Shown here: in pieces, positions 51,001 to 60,365 of the stretch
How positions within the stretch are numbered: the stretch's first letter is position 1
How the letters are laid out: each line of letters opens with the position of its first letter
Source: Euglena gracilis
Lineage: Eukaryota > Euglenida > Euglenophyceae > Euglenales
Assembly: GCA_039621445.1 (NCBI GenBank)
Contig: CP154954.1
Location: forward strand, 72,113,082-72,177,081
Direction of reading: 5' to 3'
DNA length: 64,000 nucleotides
Notes under the pieces: generated by a model
What the model was told of the DNA's origin: nothing
Databases searched by the model: none
The model's input: the letters and a program-made list of their open reading frames with translations, nothing else
Made by a program: the position numbers and the translations under genes

Positions 51001-53560
51001 GAGTGAAAGTATTAGCTTTTTCCGCCTGTCAAATGCCCAAGGGTGCTACAGAAGCAGGGAAGACCCGCGTTCTGCAGCCCAACTACACACAGAGGAGTCC
51101 CCTCTGGAAGCGGAGGAGACAGGAGAAGCGGTCCCAATGGCCGAGGATGAACCTCAGCCCGCGGAACCCCCGGCACGGGAAACCCGTAGCCCGTCGGTCG
51201 TGATGCTGGACACTGTGGCGGAAACCGCCCAGCGCCCAGGATCACCGAGAGGTGAACTGACGCCTGTCCCACTGTCACCATCCTCGCTGGGTACGCCTGG
51301 CGGACCGACCCCTCCGCGGGAAAACCCGCCGGAGACGGTAACCCCTACGCCTGAGGTATTACGCCTCAAGCTTCCTGTCCCCGGGGAAATCCCGACGACA
51401 GAGGAGCCAGTGGAGGAGCCCACTTCAGGGGAAGGACCTGAACGGCGCCCCTCACTGGGCGGACGTGTACTCGGTGGTTTGCGATCACTGATCGCAGTTG
51501 TCACCCCACGTGGCACTGCGGCTAGTTCTTCCACTGCTGTGGCGGAAACGGCCCAGCCAGCGGACGAAACAACTGAAGCTGCAGCCATGGAGGAGGATGA
51601 ACCTCCCCCAATGGCCGCGCCACCGCCGGTGTCGGAAACGACACGGACGGAGGACGAACCAACGGCAATGTCAGTGGTGGCAACGCTACCCGTGCCAGTG
51701 CAGGATGAACCCACATTAGCACCGGTAGCGGGATCAGAGGCACGGGATGAGCCCGTACCTCCACAAACAGCGGTCACTGGACCAACGCGTGTGGGTACAC
51801 GGACACCGGCACCTGAAAAACAGGCTGCACGGACATCCATGCCCCCACCACAGACTCCGCCAACGCGAAGTGCAGCGGCGACGCCCACACCCACACCATC
51901 CTCCACGGCTGCTCCTGGGAAACCCACGAGCGCAGCGAAGGAACGCGTAGGGCGACCCTCAGCTCGGGAAACCCCTGCTGAAGGTCAACGACGCTCGGTG
52001 TCGGGGAAAAGACCCCCGGCCCAGCCGTCACCACGCACCTGGTCAAGCAAGCGTGACGCCGAACGGCGACCCTCGGATGCTCCGGAAAGCGGAAGTCCGA
52101 AGGCCCCGGCCAAATCAAAACCCGGTGCCGCGCCTTGCAAACCCTCACCTAAGACAGGTGATCAGCCCCCACCGAAAGGCGGTGGTGGTGCTGGAGGCCA
52201 GGGTGCATCTTCTTCTCGAGGATCAGCTTCGGGAGGAGGATTCACACAGGTCACATCATCCGGCTATGGGAAAACCTCACAGCCGAAACCACCTACGAAG
52301 GGGCAGGGAAAATCCCGCGCCTCTACGATTACGACACCTTCGGAAGGCGAAGTTGTCATCGACTGGAATGCGATGACTCAGGATGATCCTGAGACTCATG
52401 ACCTGAAAAACAGGTACATGATGATCGAACATAAGCTGCGAACAGACCAATGCCTCAATCGGTGGATTGAACCACTGTTCTGTCAAGGACGGAAATGGTC
52501 CTTTGACCAGAATGTCACCTGGAATTATTACAATTCCAGATCACCACGTGTTTTGGCCCAATACTTTGGCGAGGAATTCCTCGTCGACAGAACATCGGAA
52601 AACCGATTTGTGTGGCTCTGCACTGTTTGCCACAGGATGTACAACAGTGCCCCTGACTTGGGATTACCCCTCGTCCATGTGTGCAACCCTGTGGAGCGGA
52701 AATCGTTCCACAAGGATATGTACATACCCAACTGTGCCGCCTTGGTATGCGCCAAGTGCGTGGACAGTTGGACCCACAAGCACAATTTTAGCTACACGGA
52801 CCGAGATGGTACGAATGTACCAGTACTCTGCGTCAACTGCCTGCGAGGTACCTTCTGGCACACTGCGGAAGGCGCAGTTCGCACAATCGTGCCGAGTGCC
52901 GAGAAGCCACTGGAGGAATACTCCACCTTGAACAAAAAGTTCAAGGACTTCTTCAAATATGCCAACCTCAAGCTCGACGACTACCGCCACACGGGAATGG
53001 CCCGTGGGTGGCAGATCGACAGTGGGGCGATACGCCTCGCTGCTGAGGAAGCAGGGGTAAGATTACCTTACCTCTGGGAGACAGCGGACAGGGAAAAGAT
53101 ACTTTTCCGCCTGTTCACAACCCAGGACCGAAACGGTCGCTGGTGCCTACCACAATGGCCACCCGAAAAACACGGGATGACCTGGAAGGACTGGCTAGGG
53201 GCCGTATTGCGACCCCATACAGTCCGGGCGGAATGCGCCTATCACGTTCCCATCGACTTCCACCCGGGGAATGCCCCGCAGGTGTCAGCCAATCACCCTC
53301 GGAGAAACTACTTCATCTGGCCAGCGACTTTGCCCAGGAAATTCTGGGAGAAGCTGCAGTGGTTTCTCGCGGAAAGAGCGAGTGCCACCAAGCAGACAGT
53401 ACCCGAAGGATGGGTTCGGGACTGGATCGCACCTGATTTCGACTACGACTCGCCAGAAACCTGGCTTGTCGACAGGCCACAGCCACCACAATTCCAGATG
53501 GTCCTTGTGGAAGATCCCTTGGACTCCCGCCATGACTATTGGCGGCTGGAGCGGATGTAA
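48030..53560 (+). CDS. Giant accessory ORF of unknown function
   Basis: Open from 48005 to the TAA at 53558-53560. First ATG is at 48128 (1,810 codons). Not recognised. N-terminal third is Pro/Arg/Gly-rich and probably disordered. At about 49620-49780 there is a Lys-Gly array (KGKGKGKGKG) with GGK-AGPP repeats. A folded-looking segment at about 49800-50890 contains CRFCKEVH and many Trp/Tyr. A second Pro/Thr/Glu-rich low-complexity region follows (51100-52340). The C-terminal 400 residues contain CTVC, HVC, CAALVCAKC and LCVNC, a possible zinc-binding cluster. No transmembrane segment or signal peptide, so it is not a typical envelope. Lacks an ATG near its 5' border, consistent with expression from a spliced mRNA. 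Confidence 0.85.
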
Positions 53561-54441
53561 TGCCGAAACGGCATTACCAAGCCCATGTAAGGTAAGCGCC
53601 TTCATGGAGCTCATACACTATATATATACACTGGAAGCGGAAATCGCTAAACAGCCCTGGGATGAACCTGGGTCTGTGTCCCTCAGCGCTCTGGATGGAA
53701 GCATCCAAGGGCCCCCCCCCCCCTGCCAACCCATTATACCAGTGACCATGCGGACGGAAACCGTCTGCGGGAGGTAATCGCCTCTTATTGCGTCGTGAAG
53801 GAGCTACTGCTGTGAAGACCTTGGCAGCCGGGAAACCTGGCAAGCCGTTAAGTGACGCACAGCACACAGCGCGCACGCCGTAATAATAGGCCAACTTGTC
53901 ACTTTTCAGCCCTAAGGCCCTTAAGGCTGCCAGACAGCAAAAATTCTGTTCTGGCCTAAGCCAGCCCCCCTCTCCTCCCTACTTTCCCCCACCCCCGCAA
54001 AGCTGTCGCCGGCAGTCGGTTTTGTAAGTAGGCTTTTGTTTCCTAGTGCGGATATGACCGCCTAGGAGCCTTATCCGGGTATGACCAGGATAAGAGCCTG
54101 CCCCCCCCCTTCCACACCTCTCCCTTGGGTTTTCAGCGAATCGCTTGACCAACCCCGCGTGCCTTTGGCACACCCAAACTGGGTGGATGGGACACTTTGT
54201 CAGGAAACCTGCCAAGCCCCGTTTCCCACAGTGGGCTTTTACACACCCCACCTAAGCCGAAACGGCTAATAGGTAACCGCGAAACGCGGCTAACCTTTTG
54301 CGCGTTTTTGGGCTTTGGGTGGATGCTACTGTGCGGAAAGGAGAGACACCGAATGGAGAAGTGAACCCCACCTGGGGCAGCGTCAGATATCCTGACTGGA
54401 CTGGGAAACCCTGGTCCATGAAGGAAATCGGGCGTAGCCCT
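53561..54441 (+). other. 3' untranslated region of the LTR element
   Basis: About 880 bp without a credible ORF. Contains A-loop hairpins such as TAATGCCG-AAA-CGGCATTA overlapping the ORF stop (53558-53576), AGCCG-AAA-CGGCT (54255-54267) and CCGCG-AAA-CGCGG (54277-54289). Confidence 0.7.
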
Positions 54442-54451
54442 GGGAGGGGGA
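54442..54451 (+). promoter_or_regulatory. Polypurine tract
   Basis: GGGAGGGGGA abuts the 3' LTR, as required for plus-strand priming. Confidence 0.85.
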
Positions 54452-54880
54452 TGTGTACCAGGCACGTCCCAGCTCTGTAGGATATCTGCAGAGTGGGTTC
54501 TGTGACGGTCGCACCACTGTGGAAACCCACAGCTGGTAAGATCGTGGCAGACCCTTCTGGGATCTGCCCCTGGACACGTCAGCACTTTTCTCTCCTTCCC
54601 CCACAGGTGGTATTCTTTACTCTCACAATCTCCAAGTTTCACCATTGGTTTTGGCAGAGGGAAAAACCCTCAGAACAATCAACTTTGATCTCAGAAGAAA
54701 ACTTCTGAATCTTTGCTTTGTGCTTTGCTTCTTGGGGAATTGGGAAGAAAAGGGGAAAACCACTTTTCGTTACTCCAAAGACTTTTCCCTACCATAAGTA
54801 GGCTGCGCACCAAGGCGAAAGCGAAAGGCTTTTACAGAAAGTTCCAAAAAGGGGAAAAGGGAAAGCTTTGGACGTACACT
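54452..54880 (+). repeat. 3' LTR
   Basis: 429-bp copy of the 5' LTR, preceded by a polypurine tract and followed by GCAGG. Confidence 0.95.
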
Positions 54881-54885
54881 GCAGG
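54881..54885 (+). repeat. Target-site duplication GCAGG, right
   Basis: Matches 38103-38107. Deleting one copy plus the element restores the DIRS frame. Confidence 0.92.
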
Positions 54886-55755
54886 GCATTTCAGTCCCAG
54901 GCCTCTCAGGAGCTCTTTTCAGACAGCAGCACCTGGCAGTGGGGGGGGCTGGACAAAGCTTCAGGCCAAAAGGTGCAGGATTTTTGGAGGGACCTGCATG
55001 TCCTTCATATCAATCAAAAAGAGTTGCAGGCTGCAGTGGAAACAGTAAAGGCACTAGCCAAACCAAAACAAACAATTGTGCTCCACGTGGACAGCCAGGT
55101 GGCTGTAAGTTATTTAACAAAATGGGGAGGCAAAAAGCCATACCTAAATTCCATCTTAAAACCCCTGCTGTATCATTGCCAAGAAAAACAAATCAATTTG
55201 CAGGTGGTTTGGGTCCCCACAAAGGAGCAATTGGCAGACACCCTGACCAGGGAGCAAAAGGACCCAGGAGATTATACCCTAAACCTAAACATCTTTCACC
55301 AAATTCTTCAGTTTTTCAGAAAGGAAATCACCCCAGAGGTGGACATGTTTTGCACACCCAGCAACAAAAAATTCCCCAAGTTTGTTTGTCGATACCCCCA
55401 CCAAGGGGCTTTGCTGGTGGATGCCTTGAAGGCAGATTTGAGGGGCCTCCCCCCAGTTTATGCAAACCCCCCCTGGAGCATCATTCCCCAATGGGTTCAG
55501 AGATTAATGTTAAACCCAGACCTAATTTGTCTGTTGATCGTACCCCACTGGGCTTCGACATCATGGTGGCGCCAATTAATGTCAATCAGGCAGCCAGGCA
55601 GCAAGGTTTTGCTAGTACCCCCCCAGTGGGGTCTGTTCACCAACTGCTGGGGGGAGGAGATGCCCCCCCCAAGGTGGAATTTGGCCTGCTTGATTGTGTC
55701 AGGCAAATATTACAATCCCAGGAAGTTTCGATGTCCAGTATCGACACTTACATAA
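54886..55755 (+). CDS. DIRS RT/RNase H ORF, 3' part
   Basis: RNase H with acidic positions in FSDSSTWQWGG, INQKELQAAVE, LHVDSQVAVSYL and LADTLTRE. Then the DIRS-type C-terminal domain with VDMFCTPSNKKFPKF and YANPPWSIIPQ, often called methyltransferase-like. Continues the 35915 frame across the insertion site. Overlaps the recombinase ORF in another frame. Confidence 0.88.
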   Translation, partial: AFQSQASQELFSDSSTWQWGGLDKASGQKVQDFWRDLHVLHINQKELQAAVETVKALAKPKQTIVLHVDSQVAVSYLTKWGGKKPYLNSILKPLLYHCQEKQINLQVVWVPTKEQLADTLTREQKDPGDYTLNLNIFHQILQFFRKEITPEVDMFCTPSNKKFPKFVCRYPHQGALLVDALKADLRGLPPVYANPPWSIIPQWVQRLMLNPDLICLLIVPHWASTSWWRQLMSIRQPGSKVLLVPPQWGLFTNCWGEEMPPPRWNLACLIVSGKYYNPRKFRCPVSTLT

Positions 55756-57272
55756 AAAATCTGGGAAATGTCAAGAGATATGATTCAGCCTTCAGGACAT
55801 TGGTGGGCCAATTGTTGCACAAAGGGGTGCCCCTGCAGGACTGCACACTCCACAAGATGGCCGAGGCCATCCTTGATTTGGCTGCCCACAGCCTCAACAC
55901 TGCACGAAATGCATATGCAGCAGTTTTATTACTCCCAGGGTTTGGGTCATTGAGGTTTTCCCCTCTTTTGTCTCCATTGAAAAGGAAGTGGAATTCCAAT
56001 GTCTGCAAGTATGCCCATTTCTGGGACCCCACTGATTTCTTAGAAAACATCATCAGGAAATCCAAACCCCTCTCAGACCTGTCTGTGAAAGAGCTCAGAA
56101 ATAGACTCATCATCTGTTGGAGGCTGTTAGCCCTCCACAGGGGGGTTGATTTAGCCAGAACACAGCGGAAAATCAGTTTCGTGGGAGAAAAAATTTTCAT
56201 TTTATTGCAAAGGAAAGGGTGGCAATTCCCAAGATGGGAGGAGATTTTGATTTTGCCACACACCCCCCTCATCAGCCCCTGGCATTTATTGAAAGAATAT
56301 GTGGAAAGGACAGCCCACATGGTTGGACACAAAAATAATTTGTTATGGTCTTTGGATGGTAAAAGACCTTTGACATCAGAAAGGGTGAATTCCCTTACCA
56401 AAGAAATTCTGCAAGAGGGGGGGGTGGACACCACCCATTGGAAACCCCACAGCACCAGAGGGGCTGGGGTTTTATGGTGGAAAAATGCTGGTTTGCAAGT
56501 GGAAGAAGTCCAGCAGCTGGGTCAGTGGAAAAATTTTGGGGCCTTCCAAGCCCATTATTTGCGACTTGGGGTCGTATCAAAAATTCAAAATATTATGGCC
56601 CAAAGGGGGGTGCACAGTACCTCACCATCTCGCAGTGCGGAGCCCGAATGGTCTCGGACTCCCACGACAGAGGAAGGGGGAGGAAGGGAACAAGAGGGCG
56701 AAGCACAAGAAGATGGTGAGCCCAACCCCCCCACCAGCGGAAAAAGAAAAACATCCCAACCAGAAAGGGGACCCCCGACCAAGCAGCCCCAACCACCCAC
56801 CCGGAAAAACACCAGAAAGAGACCACCATCCCCATCGAGGGGGGGGGGGGCCCAGCAAGCAACCATGCGTGAGGGGGGGGGGGGGGGGGGGGCCACGACG
56901 GTTCCACTTCGCCAAGGTGTCGGACGAGGCCTCATCATCGCCAACTCCGGCAACAAAGGCGCAGTAAGAAGCACCCCCCGCGCACGCACAAACACACCAG
57001 GACAGAACAGCCGGCAAGGAAAGCAGGACCTCACCATCTTCTTGTGCTTCGCCCTCTTGGTCCCTTCCTCCCCCTTCCTCTGTCGTGGGAGTCCGAGAGC
57101 ACATACTATTGTGTTATTGCGTCGATGCCGGCAAGGTTATGCACTTCCTGCGGGCTATGCACATCGATGCGCTTCAAGGTCCACTGCAAGCGGCCGCTCG
57201 GGTGATTCGGCGGACATGGGCAATGGGATTTTTTATGTTCGGGACACAATTGAATGTTCGGAACACAATTAA
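54886..57272 (+). CDS. DIRS tyrosine recombinase ORF
   Basis: The recombinase domain lies at about 55690-56590: N-terminal helices (CVRQILQSQEVSMSSIDTYI), box I Arg in LALHRGVDLARTQ, box II HSTRGAG (56448 onward), GQW, and the Tyr in AHYLRL. Downstream, the internal complementary region is translated as a Pro/Arg/Gly-rich tail. The frame has no stop inside the element and ends in flanking DNA at 57272. Function: integration of the circular cDNA without target duplication. Confidence 0.85.
56621..56720 (+). repeat. DIRS internal complementary region
   Basis: First 31 nt are the reverse complement of the left end (35676-35706). The next 69 nt are the reverse complement of the right end (57030-57098) with one mismatch. 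The two halves abut, reproducing the junction of a circularised element. Confidence 0.92.
56941..57038 (+). repeat. DIRS right inverted terminal repeat
   Basis: Contains GCAGTAAGAAGCACCCCCCG and AAAGCAGGACCTCACCAT, the complement of the left repeat. Confidence 0.9.
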
Positions 57273-57880
57273 AACCATGTTCGTTCCAAGATGGACAACC
57301 TCATGTGGAAACCCGTTTCTAGTTCACGTGATTCACATAAAAATGACAATTTTGGTGAACACGGGTTGATATTTGGGTAAACACGTTTTTTTTACCGTCA
57401 GCCGTGTTCAGAACACAGGTTGACTGCGAAAAACCGTGTTCAGAACATGCAAACTGTGTTTAGAACATGGGTTGACCAAACTGTGTTTAGAACATGGTCA
57501 AAAAACCGTCTTTGTGGACCATCATCGGCATTGAAAACGTTTCTTTAGGCCCATGCCTTAAAACCATTGGCCCCCAAGTCGGGCTGGGAGGAAGAATCGA
57601 GGAGTTCATCCTCATTTTGTGTGTACTGTTGGGCGTGTACGATGCAAAATTTGCCATTCAAAGTGGTTTGAGGATGAAGTTTCCAAGAGGGTGGATGAGA
57701 ATTTGGATGAAGCATCTACCAAAGCGACTGTGAAGTCTTTGCAACCCCCACCCCAGGTTTGGTAACACACTTTTCCACATGAAATGCACGTTGCGCTTGT
57801 TTAGGAAGTGACAACCTTTGCAAAGTCCAACATTGAAAGGCACTTGGTTTTGGAACATGGGGCCACAATGAAGGAAGAGC
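57099..57880. other. Right flank of the DIRS element
   Basis: Contains a degenerate tandem array of CCGTGTTCAGAACA / TTTAGAACATGG motifs at about 57240-57500, then sequence leading into a transposase-like fragment. Confidence 0.5.
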
Positions 57881-57881
57881 A

Positions 57882-58200
57882 AAAGAAAAGGATGCCATTG
57901 ATGCCCACTTTCCCAAGGCAGCAAGTGCAGCTCAAAAGGTGGCGTTGGTGTTCTGCATGAACCCAACTGGTCCTTTTGTGCTTGGTGGAAAACGCATTTT
58001 CCCGCAAGCCTTTTGGCATCCATTTGGAAGGAAGGACTTACCCGAAGAAATTACCTTGATGGCAGAAGGTTTTTGCCCCCCTTCATTTGCGCTTGCCCTT
58101 GATGGCTGGACCATATGGAACCATGGCAAAATGATCAACTTCGTCATACTATGGAAGGGCAAGGTATTTTTTTTTGAACAAATGCCAACAGGGCCTGTCA
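57882..58200 (+). pseudogene. hAT-type transposase fragment
   Basis: One open frame reads KVALVFCMNPTGPFVLGGK, then FALALDGWTIWNHGKMINFV and FFFEQMPTG. The ALDGWT block resembles the first catalytic Asp segment of hAT/DUF659-type transposases. Upstream zinc-finger-like residues (SNIERHLVLEHG) are in another frame, so the gene is broken. Family call rests on this motif alone. Confidence 0.45.
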
Positions 58201-58207
58201 AAAACGA

Positions 58208-58411
58208 CCATGGGGGGTTGGTACACCCCCCCCCTCTCGCTCGCCACGCCATTCCCCCCCCCCAGCCGGACCCCCTCGCCACGCCACCCGTTACATTTTT
58301 GGTTTTGCAACCATGGTACACCCCTCCCTCCCCATCCGAGACCGCCTCGCCTCGCCATTTACCCCCCCCTATTCGGACCCCCTCGCCACGGCGTACCAAC
58401 CCCCCCATGGT
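58208..58411. repeat. Snap-back repeat with CCATGGGGGGTTGGTAC ends
   Basis: Left CCATGGGGGGTTGGTAC and right GTACCAACCCCCCCATGG are inverted. The inside is C-rich with repeats of CCCCCTCGCCACG. Interrupts the transposase-like frame. Confidence 0.7.
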
Positions 58412-58645
58412 TTAAAACTCGTCTAAAACAAACACAACGCCGTCGAAAAAATAAAAGACGTCTTTTGTCCCAACCCCCCCTTCGGGGGCGTTTGGCCGGA
58501 CCAACCTAGCCGGCCGGCAGACCAACCTAGCCGGCTGGCAGACCAACCTAGCCGACCAACATGCCGGCTGTCCAGCCGTCCGTCCAGATGAAAGCCACTG
58601 TCGCTAGCCGCCCGGCTATCCAGACCAATCAGTACGTACGCCGCA

Positions 58646-58778
58646 CTCGGACTCCCACGACAGAGGAAGGGGGAGGAAGGGACCAAGGGGCGAAGCACAA
58701 GAAGATGGTGAGGTCCTGCTTTGCCGGCAAGGAAAGCAGGACCTCACCTCACCATCTCGCAGTGCGGAGCCCGAATGG
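58646..58778 (-). mobile_element. 133-bp miniature DIRS derivative
   Basis: Read on the minus strand it starts CCATTCGGGCTCCGCACTGC and ends GGGAGTCCGA, the left and right ends of the DIRS element. They are joined through a GGTCCTGCTTTCC palindrome with everything internal missing. Confidence 0.85.
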
Positions 58779-60026
58779 TCGCAGTGATGGCCGGATAAGA
58801 AGGCAGAGTGTGCACCGGAGTGACCACGTTTCTCCGGGCCGAAGGTCACCCAGGTGAATGTTCGGACCGAAAATACGGCCGCCTGTTCGCTGGAGGAGCT
58901 CCGAACAAGGAGACCCCGCCCCAAAAAACTTGTGGCCATTAGTTCACCTCCTTGAAAAAATATCGCCAACAAAACTGGCCCAAAACCTGGCCACCCGTCG
59001 GTTCCAAAACTGGCCACCACAACCTCTCCAAAACTGACCCATTTGCCATACTCAGAAACTGCACCTCCCCAATTTATTTAGATTCCGTGTGCAAAGTGGA
59101 CTTGTTCCACAGCAAAAACACACTGTACGAAACAAAAAAAAGCAAGTTTCAGAAGAAAACGAGCATCTCATGATAAAAAGTTTCTGGTCAAAATCTGGCA
59201 CCATCTGGCCCAAAACTGGCCACCACATCTGGCCCAAAACTGGCCAACACATGTGGTCCAAAAACTGGCCACCATCTGTGGCCCAAAAATCGCCAAAATC
59301 TTCTGAATCTTCAAAATCCCTTCACATTTGGCACATGGGCACAATCTGAACGAGAGCTTTGCAAAACCAGACCATAGTTCCTCGGTTTCCTTTGTTCTGG
59401 GGCTATTTTGTAAACAGAAACAAAAAGAAAAGGCAATAAACCCAACACAGTTCACAGAAACAGACCGACTTAAGGTCAATTCTGCAGCAGTCACAGCATA
59501 AGGCCAAATAAGCCCCAGCACTAAGGCTAGAAGCATTGTCCACCAGGGAACATATACTCTTGCAAACAGTCCTCCACTTCACCTTGGTCCTGTACTTCGA
59601 CTTACAAGTTGTACTTGAACTTCAAACTTGACAAATTGTACTTGATAATCCCAACTTGTAACGAACCCCGCCAGGGGTCTCAGCCATGACAACGAAAAAA
59701 CAAAAGCAGAAAAGCTACAGTAATTAGGAATAATTTCACTATCGCGATTTTGAGACCAACCCAGCCGTCCGTCCGTCCAGACCAAAATGCACCCTGTCCA
59801 GCCGTCCGTCCAGATGAAAGGAATTTTCTCTAGCCGTCCGTCCGTCCGTCCGTCCGTCCGTCCGTCCGTCCGCACAGCTCCTTCACCCCCGTTTTTTCCT
59901 GGACTGCGGCATTTGCTTCGGGACTGAGGGAGTTCTCAATGGTCACCACGACTGCCCCCCCGAAGCCTTTTTTTTTGTGGTGCGACCTTTTCGGAAGAGA
60001 ATTTTCTGGTCCAAGTTCGAACCACC
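58779..60026. other. Non-coding repeats
   Basis: Degenerate arrays of CAAAACTGGCCACC (58965-59290) and near-palindromes of ACTTGTACTTGA (59590-59660). No gene seen. Confidence 0.5.
59834..59872. repeat. (CCGT)n microsatellite
   Basis: About ten perfect CCGT units. Related CAGCCGTCCGTCCAG copies lie at 58570 and 59760-59815. Confidence 0.95.
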
Positions 60027-60175
60027 CCCCCCCAGAAATGGGGGTTTTGACCCAAAAAAAATGGTGAACCAACAGCCCCCCCCCAAATGGGGTTTTGACC
60101 AAAAAAAATGGTGAACCAACAGCCCCCCCCCCCCCAAATGGGGTTTTTGACCAAAAGAAATGGTGAACCAACACT
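60027..60175. repeat. Three tandem units with AAATGGTGAACCAACAG
   Basis: Units of about 50-60 bp, each with a C tract, AAATGGGG, TTTTGACC and AAAATGGTGAACCAACA. Confidence 0.85.
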
Positions 60176-60365
60176 TTCATTCTGAACAGCATTCATCCAC
60201 CCCCCTAAAAAATACAATTGTCCAACACACACCATGTCAGGAAGCGTCACAAAAAATTACTCAAAATCAGAGGACTCGTCGTCATCAACTGCTGCCTCAC
60301 GTCTGTGCCAGGAAGAAACAAAATCCGGCTGTGATCCAGGGTGGTGAGTGAAATTTCCGGCCATT

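Larger units (their letters stand above)
38108..54880 (+). mobile_element. Giant Ty3/gypsy chromovirus-like LTR retrotransposon (16,773 bp)
   Basis: Order: LTR, Met-tRNA-type primer site, gag, UAG, protease, -1 slip, RT, RNase H, integrase, chromodomain, unknown 1,810-codon ORF, 3' untranslated region, polypurine tract, LTR. RT-RNase H-integrase order and the C-terminal chromodomain place it in Ty3/gypsy. The 429-bp LTRs look identical, so insertion was recent. It lies inside a DIRS element. About three times larger than a standard gypsy element, mainly because of the large gag and the extra ORF. Confidence 0.95.
35676..57098 (+). mobile_element. DIRS-like tyrosine-recombinase retrotransposon, split by an LTR element
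   Basis: 4,645 bp once the inserted LTR element and one 5-bp duplication are removed. Left end CCATTCGGGCTCCGC, right end GGGAGTCCGAGA. It has inverted terminal repeats, an internal complementary region matching both ends, an RT/RNase H ORF and a tyrosine recombinase ORF, the classic DIRS layout. Ends were set from the internal complementary region: 31 + 69 nt match the outermost left and right sequences. Confidence 0.92.

Noticed and set aside
48030-53560. Extra ORF as a retroviral envelope
   Set aside because: No signal peptide, membrane anchor or fusion-peptide-like segment seen.
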